Positions 34,382 through 44,113 are shown, numbered from the stretch's first letter. The stretch is DNA of 64,000 nt from ZLKRG44 sp964555705 (GCA_964555705.1 CAZKTN010000007.1:1-64000); one strand, 5' to 3'. The notes: generated by a model not told the origin, from the letters alone. A program made the numbers and translations.

Positions 34382-34978
34382 TCACTGCTTCAGGTCAAAC
34401 GACAGCAGCGACTTCGTGCCGTCGCTGAGCTCGATCGAGACCCACAGCTTGCTGCCTTCGGGCAGCGGCGACGGGACCTCCGCGTGGTTGTGCCAGTTGT
34501 CGGTCTCGAGGGCGGCCTTGGCCTTCACCGATCCCTTGCCGCTCTCGATGCCCACCCAAAAGCGCACCGAGCTGACGCGCGCACTGCCGCCCGTGACCCA
34601 GATGTCAACGGGCAGCTCGCCGCCCGGAGTCACGTCGCCGTCGCGCGATGCCTTCACGGTCAGCGCGCCTGATGCCTGCTCGCCGAGCTCCACCGTGGGC
34701 CCGTGCCCATGGTCCGAGCCATGCGCATGCATGCCGTCGTGGGCGTGCGCATGACCATCATCGTGGCTGTGGTCATGGCCGTCGCCGTGCGCATGGTCAT
34801 GGTCCGCATGGTCGTGATCATGCGCGCCTGCGCCCGGCGCCTTCGCCGTCGCCGCTGCGCCTTGGGTGGAGCCGCCTGCACCGGACGATCCGCCTGATCC
34901 CTCGCCGCATGCGGCGAGCGACAGGAAGGTCATGAGGCAGGTGCCGGCGACGATGGCATGGGATGCGGGTTGGGACAT
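34382..34978 (-). CDS. Histidine-rich metal-binding lipoprotein
   Basis: A 198-residue exported lipoprotein (lipobox LAAC, Cys24). Residues about 50-92 form an extreme His/Asp stretch with more than fifteen His in HxH/HxD patterns, clearly a metal-binding segment. The remaining 100 residues look like a small beta-sandwich (VDIWVTGGSARVSSVRFWVG). It starts within the 3' end of the RND pump gene (49-base overlap) with an AGAGGAGAA ribosome site, so it is the last gene of the efflux operon. It is probably a periplasmic metal buffer or chaperone. Confidence 0.75.
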   Translation of the reverse strand: MSQPASHAIVAGTCLMTFLSLAACGEGSGGSSGAGGSTQGAAATAKAPGAGAHDHDHADHDHAHGDGHDHSHDDGHAHAHDGMHAHGSDHGHGPTVELGEQASGALTVKASRDGDVTPGGELPVDIWVTGGSARVSSVRFWVGIESGKGSVKAKAALETDNWHNHAEVPSPLPEGSKLWVSIELSDGTKSLLSFDLKQ

Positions 34979-37900
34979 GGGAAGTTCTCCTCTGGAATGC
35001 GGACGGGTTGCGGGCCACTCCCAAGAAGAAGGGAGTAGCCGGCGGGAATCACGACAAGGTTCAGCAGCGTCGACGAGAGCAGGCCGCCGAGCACGACGGC
35101 TGCGAGAGGCGCAAGAAGCTCGCTGCCGGGCTGGCCCCGCGCGAGCGCGAGAGGCAGGAGCCCGAGCGCTGCAGTGAGCGCAGTCATCAGGATCGGGATC
35201 AGCCGCTCGACCGATCCGCGCACGACGGCCTCGCGCGGCGAGCAGCCCTCGTGCTGCTCGAGGTACCTGAAGTGGTTGACGAGCAGGATGCCGTTGCGCA
35301 CCGCAATGCCGAAGAGGGTCACGAAACCGACCATGCTGGCGATCGAGATCACGGGCGGCACGAAGCGGCCGCCCCCGAGCCCCACGAGCGCCAGCGTGTT
35401 CTGCAGCAACGAGGGCGACTCCGTCACGTAGACGGTGGCGATGCCACCGATGAGCGCAAGCGGAAGATTGAGCATCACGAGCATCGCCTGGCGTGCGCCG
35501 CCCATGGACGACTGCAGCAGCAGGAACATGACCACGGCCACGCCAAGGCCCATGATCCAGATCGAGCGGCTCGCGCTCTGCTGGGCCTCGAACTGGCCGC
35601 CGTACTGCACCGTGAATCCGGCCTTGCGCACGATCGGGTCCACGCGCGCCTGCACCTCGCGTGCGAGGCTGCCGAGGTCGTATCCATCGGCCACGTTGGT
35701 CGAGATGATCGCCTTGCGCTGCGCGTTCTCGCGCGAGATCAGGTTGCTCGTCCTCTCAGGACCGATGTCGGCGACCTCGCGAAGCCTCACCAGGCTGCCG
35801 CCCTCGCCGTGCAGCCGGAGGTCCATCACCTGGTCGACCCGCTCGCGCTCGTCCGCCGCGAGCCGCACCACGATGTCGTAGCGCCTCACGCCCTGCGCCA
35901 CCTGCGCCACGCGCACGCCATGCAGCGCCTCCTGCACCTGCTGGGCCGCTGCCGCAGGCGTGAGCCCCGCGGATGCGAGCGCGTCGTGCCGGTAGCGGAT
36001 CGGCAGCGAGGTCACCATGATCTCGCGGTTGGCGGCCACATCGCGCGTGCCGGGAGTGGCCTTGAGCGCGCCCTCGATCTCCTTCGCGACCGTGCGCAGC
36101 CCGTCGAGGTCCTCCCCGAACACGTTGATCGCGATCGCTGCCGGCGTGCCCGACAGCACGTGCGAGAGTCGGTGCTCGATGGGCTGCCCCACCATCGTGG
36201 TCACCGACGGGATGTTGGCCACGATCCGGTCGATCTCGGCACGCACCGCGCCCTGGTCCGCACCCTCGTCCACCGCCACCTCGATCTCGGAGTTGCTGAC
36301 GGGCTCCGCGTGCTCGTCCCGCTCGGCGCGGCCAGTGCGCCTGGTGACGCTCCGCACGCCGTCGATCTGCGCAAACTGCATCTCGACGCCGCGCGCGAGG
36401 CGGTCGCTCTCCGCAAGGGACGTGCCTGGTGGGCACATCAGGAAGACGTTGAACGTGCCTTCCTGGAACGATGGCAGGAACGAGCTGCCGAATGTCGTTG
36501 CCAGCGCGATGGAGAGTGCCGCAAGCGCACCCGACGCAGCCAGCACCCGTCCACGTCTAGCAAGGCACCGCTCGAGGATCGGCCGGTACCTGCGCTTGAG
36601 CCATCGGGCCAGCGCGCCGTCGCCGCCGTGGCTGTCAGACCCCGAGGCCGCACGCGCGGCGCCTGGCGTGCCGAACACGAGCCGGCACAGCGCAGGTGTC
36701 ACCGTGAGCGCCACCAGGAGCGACGCCATGATCGACACGATGTAGGCGATGCCCAGCGGCTGGAAGAACCGGCCCTCGACTCCGTCCAGGAACAGCAGCG
36801 GGACGAACACGATGCAGATGATGATGGTGGCGAACACCATCGCCGAGCGGATCTCGTTGCTTGCGTCGAGGATGACGCGGACCGCGGGCTTGCGCTCGGC
36901 GTCAGGCCGTGCCCACTCCTGGCGAAGCCTGCGCATCACGTTCTCCACGTCGATGATGGCGTCATCGACGAGCTCGCCGATGGCCACAGCCAGCCCGCCC
37001 ATCGTCATCACGTTCAGCGACAGCCCAAGCGCCCACAGGATCAGCAGCGCCGCCGCAAGGGAGAGCGGCAGTGCGGTGAGCGTGATGAGCGTGGCGCGCA
37101 CGTTCATCAGGAACAGGATGATGATCACCGCGACCACAACGCTCGCCTCGACGAGCACCTTTACGACATTGCGCACCGACCGCTCGATGAACCGCGCGGC
37201 ACGGAACGGCTCGCGATTGAGCACGACACCGGGAGGCATTGCGGCCTCCATCTGGTCGAGCACGGAATCGATCCTGCGCGTGAGCTCGAAGGTGTTCGTG
37301 CCCGGCGACTTCTTCACGCTGACCACGACCGCGGGCATCCCGTCGTCGCTGCCGGTGCCGCGCTTGGGTGCCGGGCCGAGCCGCACGTCCGCGACGTCAC
37401 CGATCCTGATCGGGAGCCCGCCCCGCCGCTCGACGAGCGTCGATGACACATCGTCTACCCCGCGCACGCGCGCCATCTGGCGGACCGGGATCTCCTGGTG
37501 CTCCACGCTCGGCAGGTATCCCGCGCTTGCGGTGCTGTGCGCGCCACCCGCGGCGCGGACCACATCTCCGATGGACAGCCCGAACTGGTCGAGCCGGTCC
37601 TGCCGCACTGCGATCTCGTACTCGGGGAGCTCGCCGCCGATCGACACGACCTGCGCCACGCCGGGCACCGCGAGCAGCTTCTGCCTGAGCTCGAACTCGG
37701 CGAAGCTGCGCAGCTCGAGCGGCGACGTCTCGCCACCCGGCGAGGACAGCGCAAACAGCATCACCTCGCCGGTGATGCTCGTGATCGGCATGATCTCGGC
37801 ATGCACGTTCGGCGGCAGCTCCCCGCGGACTGCGGCAATGCGCTCCGCGACGAGCTGTCGGGCCCGGTACAGGTCCATGTCCCAGTCAAACTCCGCCCAC

Positions 37901-38178
37901 ACCATCGAGAGGCTCGTCGCGCTCGCAGAGCGGACGCGCCGAGTGCCCGGCAACCCGTTGATCGCCGATTCGATCGGGAAGGTGACATTGGTCTCGACCT
38001 CATCTGCGGCGAGCCCGGGCGCCTCGGTCATGATCACGACCGTCGGGGCATTCAGCTCGGGGAACACGTCCACCGGCATGTCGCGGATGCGCAGGCCCGC
38101 GAAGAGCAGCATGAGCCCCGCGGCCACGACGACCATCGTGGGATGACGAACTGACGCTGCGATGAGGCGTGCGAGCAT
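34930..38178 (-). CDS. Heavy-metal efflux RND pump (CusA/CzcA family)
   Basis: A 1082-residue inner-membrane RND transporter, full length for the HME family. Hallmarks are the N-terminal LIAASVRHPTMVVVAAGLMLL helix, PVDVFPELNAPTVVIMTEAPG, and the proton-relay helix GELVDDAIIDVENVMRRL near 405-425. The terminal PVRIPEENFPCPNPHP tail is long. The pump exports a heavy-metal cation from the periplasm or cytoplasm; Cu, Zn, Co or Cd cannot be told apart here. It is two bases downstream of the adaptor gene. Confidence 0.9.
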   Translation of the reverse strand: MLARLIAASVRHPTMVVVAAGLMLLFAGLRIRDMPVDVFPELNAPTVVIMTEAPGLAADEVETNVTFPIESAINGLPGTRRVRSASATSLSMVWAEFDWDMDLYRARQLVAERIAAVRGELPPNVHAEIMPITSITGEVMLFALSSPGGETSPLELRSFAEFELRQKLLAVPGVAQVVSIGGELPEYEIAVRQDRLDQFGLSIGDVVRAAGGAHSTASAGYLPSVEHQEIPVRQMARVRGVDDVSSTLVERRGGLPIRIGDVADVRLGPAPKRGTGSDDGMPAVVVSVKKSPGTNTFELTRRIDSVLDQMEAAMPPGVVLNREPFRAARFIERSVRNVVKVLVEASVVVAVIIILFLMNVRATLITLTALPLSLAAALLILWALGLSLNVMTMGGLAVAIGELVDDAIIDVENVMRRLRQEWARPDAERKPAVRVILDASNEIRSAMVFATIIICIVFVPLLFLDGVEGRFFQPLGIAYIVSIMASLLVALTVTPALCRLVFGTPGAARAASGSDSHGGDGALARWLKRRYRPILERCLARRGRVLAASGALAALSIALATTFGSSFLPSFQEGTFNVFLMCPPGTSLAESDRLARGVEMQFAQIDGVRSVTRRTGRAERDEHAEPVSNSEIEVAVDEGADQGAVRAEIDRIVANIPSVTTMVGQPIEHRLSHVLSGTPAAIAINVFGEDLDGLRTVAKEIEGALKATPGTRDVAANREIMVTSLPIRYRHDALASAGLTPAAAAQQVQEALHGVRVAQVAQGVRRYDIVVRLAADERERVDQVMDLRLHGEGGSLVRLREVADIGPERTSNLISRENAQRKAIISTNVADGYDLGSLAREVQARVDPIVRKAGFTVQYGGQFEAQQSASRSIWIMGLGVAVVMFLLLQSSMGGARQAMLVMLNLPLALIGGIATVYVTESPSLLQNTLALVGLGGGRFVPPVISIASMVGFVTLFGIAVRNGILLVNHFRYLEQHEGCSPREAVVRGSVERLIPILMTALTAALGLLPLALARGQPGSELLAPLAAVVLGGLLSSTLLNLVVIPAGYSLLLGSGPQPVRIPEENFPCPNPHPMPSSPAPAS

Positions 38179-38180
38179 GA

Positions 38181-39536
38181 TCAGTGGTCATCCGCGTGGA
38201 AGGTGCCGTCCGCGTGGAAATGGCCGCCCTTGGGGCTGGACCCGCTCATCGAGAGCATGAGCTGGTACGCGCCCGCGACCACCACCTCATCGCCCTCGCG
38301 CACGCCGCTGAGCACCGCGATCCAGCGGCCATCCGAAGGTCCAAGGTCGGCATCGAGCCTGATCGCGCGGTCAGGGTTCGCAGGATCGCGGCGGAAGATC
38401 ACGGGCTTCGCGCCGTCGCGCACGACGGCCGAGAGCGGGATCGCGAGTTCCTCCGGGGCGTCCTCGAGCGTGACCTCAAGCGCCGCAGCGACCCCGGAGC
38501 GCGCCCAGCCTGCGCCGCCTACGGGCATGAGGTACAGGTCAATCGTGCGGCCATCGGCGTCAGCCGTCGCACCGACCCTCAGCGAACCCGCGATCGGGGG
38601 CTGCGACTCGAGCGAACCGCCCGATGGCGGAGCCACCGCGGCGCGCATGCCGTCGGCGAGGCGACCGAGGTCCGACTGCAGCGCGCGCGCGCGGAACCAC
38701 ACGCCGTCAGGATCCACCGTGGCCGCGACCATCGCCGAGGCGTCGACACGCCCGCCCTGCGTCACGGCCACCAGCTCGACGCGGCCCGGCACGCTGGCGC
38801 AGACCACGAGCTCGGCAGGCGCAGGGTCCCCCGCGGCGGCGCACCCGGCCGCATCGCGGACCATCTTGACCTGCGCGTCGCGTGCGGCGAGATCCGCCTC
38901 CGCGACCCTGTGCGCCGACTCAAGCTCGGCCATGCGCACGGAGACTGCGGCAAGCTCCGCCTGCGCGGCACTGAACTGCGTGCGCGCCTCGGCGAACTGC
39001 GCGGCGCTCCCGCCGCCCGCCTCGCGGATGCGCTCAAGCTGCACGAGCCGGTCCTGCCACACCTTCAGCCGCTCGCGCTGGCTGAGGTCCTGCGCGTCGA
39101 GCGCAGCCTTCATGGGCACCATCGACTCGACACGCGCACGTGCGGCCGCCGCATCCTGCACCAGGCGCTGCCACTCCGCCGAGCGCAGCCTGTACAGCGG
39201 CGTGCCCGCGTCCACCGACTGCTGCGGCTGCACGAGCAGTTCCACCGTCCCGTCGAGCGGGGCGCGGTACTCGCGGCGCGCCGTCGGCAGCAGCTCGAAG
39301 CGGCCGGGCACTCGCAGCACGCGCTCCACGTTGCGCGGCTCGACGCGCGCGAACGTGATGCCCAAGTTGCGGCGCACCGCGTCCGGGATCTCGACACGGT
39401 TCGTCGGCGCGGGAGCGTGGTCCTCCGCGTGCGCGTGGTCGTCGTGGCCCTCCGGGGCACGGTCGCACGCGCCGAGCGCGATGGCGGGCGCAAGGGCTGC
39501 GAGCGCCAGGCGAAGTCCTGATCGATGGGTTGTCAT
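38181..39536 (-). CDS. Heavy-metal efflux membrane fusion protein (CusB/CzcB family)
   Basis: A 451-residue periplasmic adaptor, with a lipobox (LGAC, Cys24). His-rich segments occur at both ends: GHDDHAHAEDHAP near 34-46 and GGHFHADGTFHADDH at the C-terminus. The middle has a barrel-sandwich (YRAPLDGTVELLVQPQQSVDAGTPLYRL), a long alpha-hairpin (about 110-235) and membrane-proximal beta domains. It links the RND pump to the outer-membrane factor and may hand over metal. ATGA overlap with the upstream gene. Confidence 0.88.
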   Translation of the reverse strand: MTTHRSGLRLALAALAPAIALGACDRAPEGHDDHAHAEDHAPAPTNRVEIPDAVRRNLGITFARVEPRNVERVLRVPGRFELLPTARREYRAPLDGTVELLVQPQQSVDAGTPLYRLRSAEWQRLVQDAAAARARVESMVPMKAALDAQDLSQRERLKVWQDRLVQLERIREAGGGSAAQFAEARTQFSAAQAELAAVSVRMAELESAHRVAEADLAARDAQVKMVRDAAGCAAAGDPAPAELVVCASVPGRVELVAVTQGGRVDASAMVAATVDPDGVWFRARALQSDLGRLADGMRAAVAPPSGGSLESQPPIAGSLRVGATADADGRTIDLYLMPVGGAGWARSGVAAALEVTLEDAPEELAIPLSAVVRDGAKPVIFRRDPANPDRAIRLDADLGPSDGRWIAVLSGVREGDEVVVAGAYQLMLSMSGSSPKGGHFHADGTFHADDH

Positions 39537-41035
39537 TTCGAATCTCCTGTCACAGGCTCTTCAGGCGGACCGAGGATCTCCTCGACATCGATGGCGGCAA
39601 TTGCCTCGTCGCGCGCCGAGTCGATCAGGCGCATGCGCGCCTCATGGCGGCGCTTGAGGCCCTCCATGAGCGCGAGCGTGTTGACCTCGCCGAGGCGCGC
39701 GACCTCGCGCGCCTGCGCGTACTGCAGCTCGACAAGCGGAACCAGCTCGCCCTCGATGATCTCGCGCTGCCGGCGCGCTGCGCCCCACTGCGACTGGCGA
39801 AGAGCCACCGCGGCAATCGCCGACTCGAGCGCGAGCTCGACCGAGGCGCGCGCCACCTCGCGTGCCGCGTGCGACTCGGCGATGCCCCTGCGGTTCCCGT
39901 TGAGGATCGGCAGCGGCACGCTGATGCCCACGAGCACCTGCCGGTCGGTGTTCTGCGTGCCGTAGCCCGGGCCGATCTGCAGGTCGGGATACTGGATGCG
40001 CACCTGCTCCTCGAGCGTGCTTTCGGCAACCTCGTACTCCGCCATCGCCACCAGCAGCGCCGGCCCGCGGAGCACGCGCTGCTGAAGTGCCGAATCGTCC
40101 AGCGAGGCCTCAGCCACCGGAGCGCTGACCCTCTGGGCAAGCAGCGCAGCGGCGGTGCGCGGCGGAAGCCCGAGCAGGTGCAGGGTCGCCAGCTCGGACT
40201 CGCGGCACATCGCATCAAGCCGGTGCAGCTCGACGCTGGCGCTCAACCTCTCCAGCGCGAACAGCCGCGCCTCGATCGGGGCAATCTCGCCGTCGCGCGC
40301 CATGGCCTCGACCACATCGACGACACCTGCGAGCAGTGACGCAAACTCGCGCATCGACTCGCGCTGCGCGTTGAGTGCCGCCAGCCGCGCCCACTCGCGG
40401 CGCACATCCATGCGCACCTGCCACTCCATCTGCGCCACCCGCGCGAGCGCGGCCGCGTGCGCAAGCCCGAGCCTCTTCTTCTCGACCTCGAGCCGACCCG
40501 AGATCGGCAGCGTCATGCTGAAGCTGCCGAAGAGCTCGTTGGGGTCCGAGACCGACTCCAGGATCCGCGTGAACTGCAGCGCGATCCTTGGGTCATCCCA
40601 GAGTCCGGCGTTCTCCGCTCCGGCGCGCGCGACGCCCGCCTGCTCCCTGGCGCGGCGGAGTTCCGCGTTGAATACGAGCGCCACGAGCTCCGACTCCTCG
40701 AGCGTGAGCCCGTCGGAGGCGTTCGGCGTCTGCGCGCCGGAGCCATCGAGAGCCGCAGGCTGCTGAGCGGCAACCGCACCCGCGTCCGGCGCACCGAGCG
40801 CGCCGAGGGCCGCCGAGGTTGAGCCGCCCCCACGGGCGCGACGCGCGCCGCCAGCCGGCACGTCGAGCGCAGACTCCGGCGTGCGATCCAGGAACTCGAC
40901 CTGGTGCGCCGAAAGGTCGACCGGTGAGGGCTCGTAGGACGCGCAGCCGGCCGCCGCAAGCGCTGCGAGCGCCGCGCATGCTCGGACACATCCACCCGCC
41001 GCATGATCGAGATGTCTGAACAGTGTGAGGCGCAT
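39533..41035 (-). CDS. Outer-membrane efflux factor (TolC/CzcC family)
   Basis: A 500-residue lipoprotein (lipobox AAGC) with two long heptad-rich helical repeats, as in outer-membrane efflux proteins; for example the repeats around SDPNELFGSFSMTLPISG and GISVPLPILNGNRRG. It forms the outer-membrane channel of the metal pump. The ATG at 41035 is preceded by GGAG and gives a good signal sequence. The N-terminal 100 residues after the lipobox are a low-complexity linker. Confidence 0.85.
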   Translation of the reverse strand: MRLTLFRHLDHAAGGCVRACAALAALAAAGCASYEPSPVDLSAHQVEFLDRTPESALDVPAGGARRARGGGSTSAALGALGAPDAGAVAAQQPAALDGSGAQTPNASDGLTLEESELVALVFNAELRRAREQAGVARAGAENAGLWDDPRIALQFTRILESVSDPNELFGSFSMTLPISGRLEVEKKRLGLAHAAALARVAQMEWQVRMDVRREWARLAALNAQRESMREFASLLAGVVDVVEAMARDGEIAPIEARLFALERLSASVELHRLDAMCRESELATLHLLGLPPRTAAALLAQRVSAPVAEASLDDSALQQRVLRGPALLVAMAEYEVAESTLEEQVRIQYPDLQIGPGYGTQNTDRQVLVGISVPLPILNGNRRGIAESHAAREVARASVELALESAIAAVALRQSQWGAARRQREIIEGELVPLVELQYAQAREVARLGEVNTLALMEGLKRRHEARMRLIDSARDEAIAAIDVEEILGPPEEPVTGDSK

Positions 41036-41120
41036 CCTGGATCTCCATGCGGCGCGCAGCTCACGCTGCGCAACCATCGACGGCACGCGCAACACGCGCG
41101 TGCCACCAACGTTCACGGAG

Positions 41121-41534
41121 TCACACCAGCAGCCTGATGACGTTCAGCGCCTCGAGCGCCGACCTTGGGATCGGGGGGTCACCCGAAAGGCCGCACGGGC
41201 GGCATCCCCCCTTCGAAGCAAGGCCCTGCAGCAGGTCCGCGCAGTCCGGCAGTGCACAAGGCACTGTGCACGGGGCGAGGGGCGCGATCGAGGCACCAGT
41301 CACAGCCACCCGCACATCATGGTCGGGCATGTGGAGGTGCATCGGCGCGTCGCCGTGGGAGTGCGCGCCGTGGTGACCGTCCTCATGGTCATGGTGGTGA
41401 AGGTCTGCGTGGAGATGGGCACCATGCTCGCATGCATCGTGCGCGATCGTCACGACCTGCCCTCGCCACGCGCCAAACGCGAGCTGAGCCAGCAGCATCA
41501 CGCACGCAATGACCTTGGTCGCCGAGGGCACCAT
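41121..41534 (-). CDS. Histidine- and cysteine-rich exported protein
   Basis: A 137-residue protein with an N-terminal hydrophobic export signal (VIACVMLLAQLAFG). A His/Asp cluster follows (HLHADLHHHDHEDGHHGAH), then a Cys-rich part with CTVPCALPDC and GGCRPCG. It is the first gene of the metal-efflux operon and probably senses or buffers the same metal. No family recognised. Confidence 0.6.
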   Translation of the reverse strand: MVPSATKVIACVMLLAQLAFGAWRGQVVTIAHDACEHGAHLHADLHHHDHEDGHHGAHSHGDAPMHLHMPDHDVRVAVTGASIAPLAPCTVPCALPDCADLLQGLASKGGCRPCGLSGDPPIPRSALEALNVIRLLV

Positions 41535-41603
41535 CACGCTGAAACCGTACGTCGGGATCCCCCCTCGGGTCAAGGCAGTCGCACTGCAGTGCTGCCGCGA
41601 GGA

Positions 41604-41840
41604 TCAGTACTGGATGCGACCTGCGTCAGACTTCCATTCCCGGAAGGCCGCCAAGGCCTCCTCACGCATCAGCTGCTGCATTGGGATCGAACGCTCGCCG
41701 ATCGGCCGCACAACCTCCGCGTAGATCGCGTCATCGTCAAAGCCCACGGCAGCGGCATCGTGGCGCGTGCCGGCGTGGTAGATCGCGCACGCCTCGGCGT
41801 GCAAGATCGATGGCGCGCAACATGAAGGCGCCATGGTCAT
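41604..41840 (-). CDS. Possible small hypothetical protein
   Basis: A 78-residue open frame between the efflux operon and clpS. The C-terminal two-thirds (AIYAEVVRPIGERSIPMQQL onward) has natural-looking charged helices. No ribosome site before the ATG, and no family recognised. It may be spurious. Confidence 0.35.
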   Translation of the reverse strand: MTMAPSCCAPSILHAEACAIYHAGTRHDAAAVGFDDDAIYAEVVRPIGERSIPMQQLMREEALAAFREWKSDAGRIQY

Positions 41841-41875
41841 CGTGCGTCAAATCCAAGGTTCGGCACCGACCGCAG

Positions 41876-42157
41876 TCAGTCAGGCTCGATCGTGACCGTC
41901 AGTGCGCGGGACTGGAGCTGCTCCTGCAGGAGCTCCGCGCGCTCGCGATGCGCCATCGCGACGACCGACAGGCCCTGCTTGTCCACCTCGATGGTCTTGA
42001 GAAGCGCGTCATGCGATTCCATTCGGACCACCTCGATGAAGGTGCGGATCACGTGTGCGTAGGTGTTCACATCGTCGTTGTGGACGATGACCTTCCATGG
42101 GCGAAGCGGCTTGGGTGTTGTCCGGGTGGGCTCGGCGACGGGCGATTCTGCTGTCAT
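41876..42157 (-). CDS. clpS: ATP-dependent Clp protease adaptor ClpS
   Basis: A 93-residue adaptor that delivers N-degron substrates to ClpAP/ClpCP. Core motifs are WKVIVHNDDVNTYAHVI (the substrate-pocket strand and NDD) and HREGLS-like VDKQGLSVVAMAHRERAELLQEQL. Normal length. An AGGAG ribosome site is present before the ATG. No clpA neighbour is visible in the window. Confidence 0.9.
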   Translation of the reverse strand: MTAESPVAEPTRTTPKPLRPWKVIVHNDDVNTYAHVIRTFIEVVRMESHDALLKTIEVDKQGLSVVAMAHRERAELLQEQLQSRALTVTIEPD

Positions 42158-42371
42158 GGGCGCTCCTGCGAGGGCATTCTGGGTCGACGCGGCCTTTGCG
42201 CGGCGCCACAGCCCCCGATACCGAGGATGCTAACTGGAGCGCGCCCGAAACCCCGCGACAAAGTGGCCCTAGGCGGCAACTTGAAGTAGTCGCCGGCGGC
42301 AACTTGACCCGGTGCGGTGCTGCACCTCCATCCCCGCTACACTCGTCAGGCTGCGCTTGCGCAGGGGCTCG

Positions 42372-42448
<77 letters not shown>

Positions 42449-42452
42449 CTCA

Positions 42453-42484
42453 GGGCCGTCCGGTTCACTCCGGGCGGCCCTTTT
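42453..42484 (+). terminator. Terminator after tRNA-Pro
   Basis: GGGCCGTCCGG / CCGGGCGGCCC stem followed by TTTT, directly after the tRNA. Confidence 0.75.
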
Positions 42485-42492
42485 CGCTTCCA

Positions 42493-42498
42493 TAGACT
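42493..42498 (+). promoter_or_regulatory. TANNNT -10-like hexamer before carbonic anhydrase
   Basis: TAGACT, 6 bases before the GTG at 42505; no ribosome site. Confidence 0.4.
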
Positions 42499-42504
42499 CG
42501 CGGC

Positions 42505-43119
42505 GTGTCGGACCTCACCGCGCTGCTCGAGCAGAACCGTGCATGGGCTGCACGCACTGAGCGGGAGCGGCCCGGGTTCTTCGAGCTGCTGCGATACCAG
42601 CAGCGGCCCCGCCTCCTCTGGATCGGGTGCTCAGACAGCCGCGTGCCCGCCAACGAGATCGTCGGACTGCCTCCGGGCGAGGTCTTCGTGCACCGCAACG
42701 TGGCCAATCTCGTGGTGCACAGCGACCTCAATGCGCTGTCGGCGATCGAGTACGCGACTACAGTCCTTGAGGTCCGCGACATCATCGTGTGCGGCCACTA
42801 CGGCTGCGGGGGCGTCGCAGCGGCGCTGCAGCCATCTCAGGGCAGGCTCGTGGACCACTGGATCCGCCATGTCCGCGACATCGTCCGCTCGCACCAGGAC
42901 GAGCTCGCGGCCATTCCCGATGCCGCTGTCCGGGAGCGACGCCTCTGCGAACTCAACGTGTCCGCTCAGGTCGAACACGTGCGAGGGTCGCCGGTCATCG
43001 GTGCCCTGCGCGACGGTGGCATTGAGGTGCACGTGCACGGCTGGATCTATGACATCGGTGATGGGCTTCTCCGGGACTTGTGCGATGGGTCAACGGCGAA
43101 ACGTCTCCAAATCGATTGA
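42505..43119 (+). CDS. Beta-carbonic anhydrase
   Basis: A 204-residue cytosolic enzyme that interconverts CO2 and bicarbonate. Zinc ligands and the Asp-Arg dyad are present: Cys42, Asp44 and Arg46 in GCSDSRVP, and His98 and Cys101 in CGHYGCGG. The C-terminal VHGWIYDIGDGLL is typical. Full length. Together with DabAB at 27-31 kb it suggests active management of dissolved inorganic carbon. Confidence 0.93.
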   Translation: MSDLTALLEQNRAWAARTERERPGFFELLRYQQRPRLLWIGCSDSRVPANEIVGLPPGEVFVHRNVANLVVHSDLNALSAIEYATTVLEVRDIIVCGHYGCGGVAAALQPSQGRLVDHWIRHVRDIVRSHQDELAAIPDAAVRERRLCELNVSAQVEHVRGSPVIGALRDGGIEVHVHGWIYDIGDGLLRDLCDGSTAKRLQID

Positions 43120-43347
43120 TTATTGGGATGTTGCGAAACTGTGAAGTTTTTGCCGCACTTTGTTTCGCAGGTCCGCAGGGCGCGGCATAGTGCGTATTGG
43201 TAGGCGGTTCCCTTACGTCCCGCATGCCAAGAGTTTGACCCTTCCGTTCCCTTTCCCTTCCCTGAACGCACATCCTGATCAGAGCGGCAGCGAACTGCCC
43301 ACTCTCCAGACCATCGCGCCAGGGACACAATCGTGGAGTACTCCGGT

Positions 43348-43965
43348 ATGAAGACCCTCACCAAGCGCGTCGAGATGCATCTCGCCGCATGTGCCCTCGC
43401 GGCCGTCGGCGTTGCATCGACCGACGCAGATGCCCAGATCGTCCACTGGGCCGACGCCAATATCTCGGTGCCGAACAACATCGATGGTGCGTACATCAAC
43501 GTCGAGACCCGCACGGTCGGCTCGGCCGGCGGAGCCGTACCCGGATGGGACCTCAATCCCTACTCGGCCACGGCACTGAACTGGTTCAACGCGACAGGCA
43601 CCGGCATGATGCGCTTCCCTGGCGTCACCACCGGCTCCGCAGGCAGCCTCGCGCTCGGCACTGTGGTCGGCTCGACCGGCTCCTTCGGGAGCGGCGCCGT
43701 GACCGTAGGTTCCGCACCCGGCAACTGGCGCCTCAATGATTCGAACTACTTCGGCTTCCGCTTCGTGGCCGCTGATGGCGGCACGAAGTACGGGTGGGGC
43801 CGTTTCGTGATCGGCTCTGCCATCAATGGCGCTGATCGCTTCATCGCCGAGATCGCGTACGAGTCGAGCGGTGCGAGCATTCAGGTGGGCGCGGTGCCGG
43901 CCCCGGGCGCGATTGCCCTGCTGGGCGCAGCCGGTCTGCTTGGCGGACGCCGCCGTCGGTCCTGA
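43348..43965 (+). CDS. Exported protein with PEP-CTERM-like sorting tail
   Basis: A 205-residue protein with a signal peptide (ALAAVGVASTDADA) and a Gly/Ser/Asn-rich body (NWRLNDSNYFGFRFVAADGGTKYGWGRF) similar to other phycisphaeral sorting-tail proteins. The C-terminus is AVPAPGAIALLGAAGLLGGRRRRS. GGAG lies 9 bases before the ATG. It is followed by a small hairpin (43981-43999) and a strong terminator, so it is likely monocistronic. The 228 bases before it are AT-rich and contain GCGAAAC/GTTTCGC repeats (43133-43139, 43162-43168). Confidence 0.8.
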   Translation: MKTLTKRVEMHLAACALAAVGVASTDADAQIVHWADANISVPNNIDGAYINVETRTVGSAGGAVPGWDLNPYSATALNWFNATGTGMMRFPGVTTGSAGSLALGTVVGSTGSFGSGAVTVGSAPGNWRLNDSNYFGFRFVAADGGTKYGWGRFVIGSAINGADRFIAEIAYESSGASIQVGAVPAPGAIALLGAAGLLGGRRRRS

Positions 43966-44023
43966 CCATTCGCTCCGAGTGTGCGGGCTTGACCCGCACC
44001 ACGGCGCGGAAGGCTGAACTCTT

Positions 44024-44058
44024 GGGCGGGTGACCAACCACGGTCACCCGCCCTTTTC
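44024..44058 (+). terminator. Strong rho-independent terminator
   Basis: Stem GGGCGGGTGACC / GGTCACCCGCCC with a 5-base loop and a TTTTCTCTT tail, after the sorting-tail gene. Confidence 0.85.
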
Positions 44059-44113
44059 TCTTGGCTCGGGGCCGGATTCGCTCGTCCGTGGAGGCGCCTT
44101 AGCCTTCACTGCC

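Noticed and set aside
34963..37446. An 827-residue open frame on the + strand opposite the RND pump gene
   Set aside because: It is His/Arg-rich text typical of the antisense of GC-rich coding sequence and lies wholly inside a clear RND gene.
38184..39657. Two long + strand frames opposite the membrane fusion protein gene
   Set aside because: Both are low-complexity Arg/His or Ser/Ala shadows with no start signal, while the minus-strand gene has all family features.
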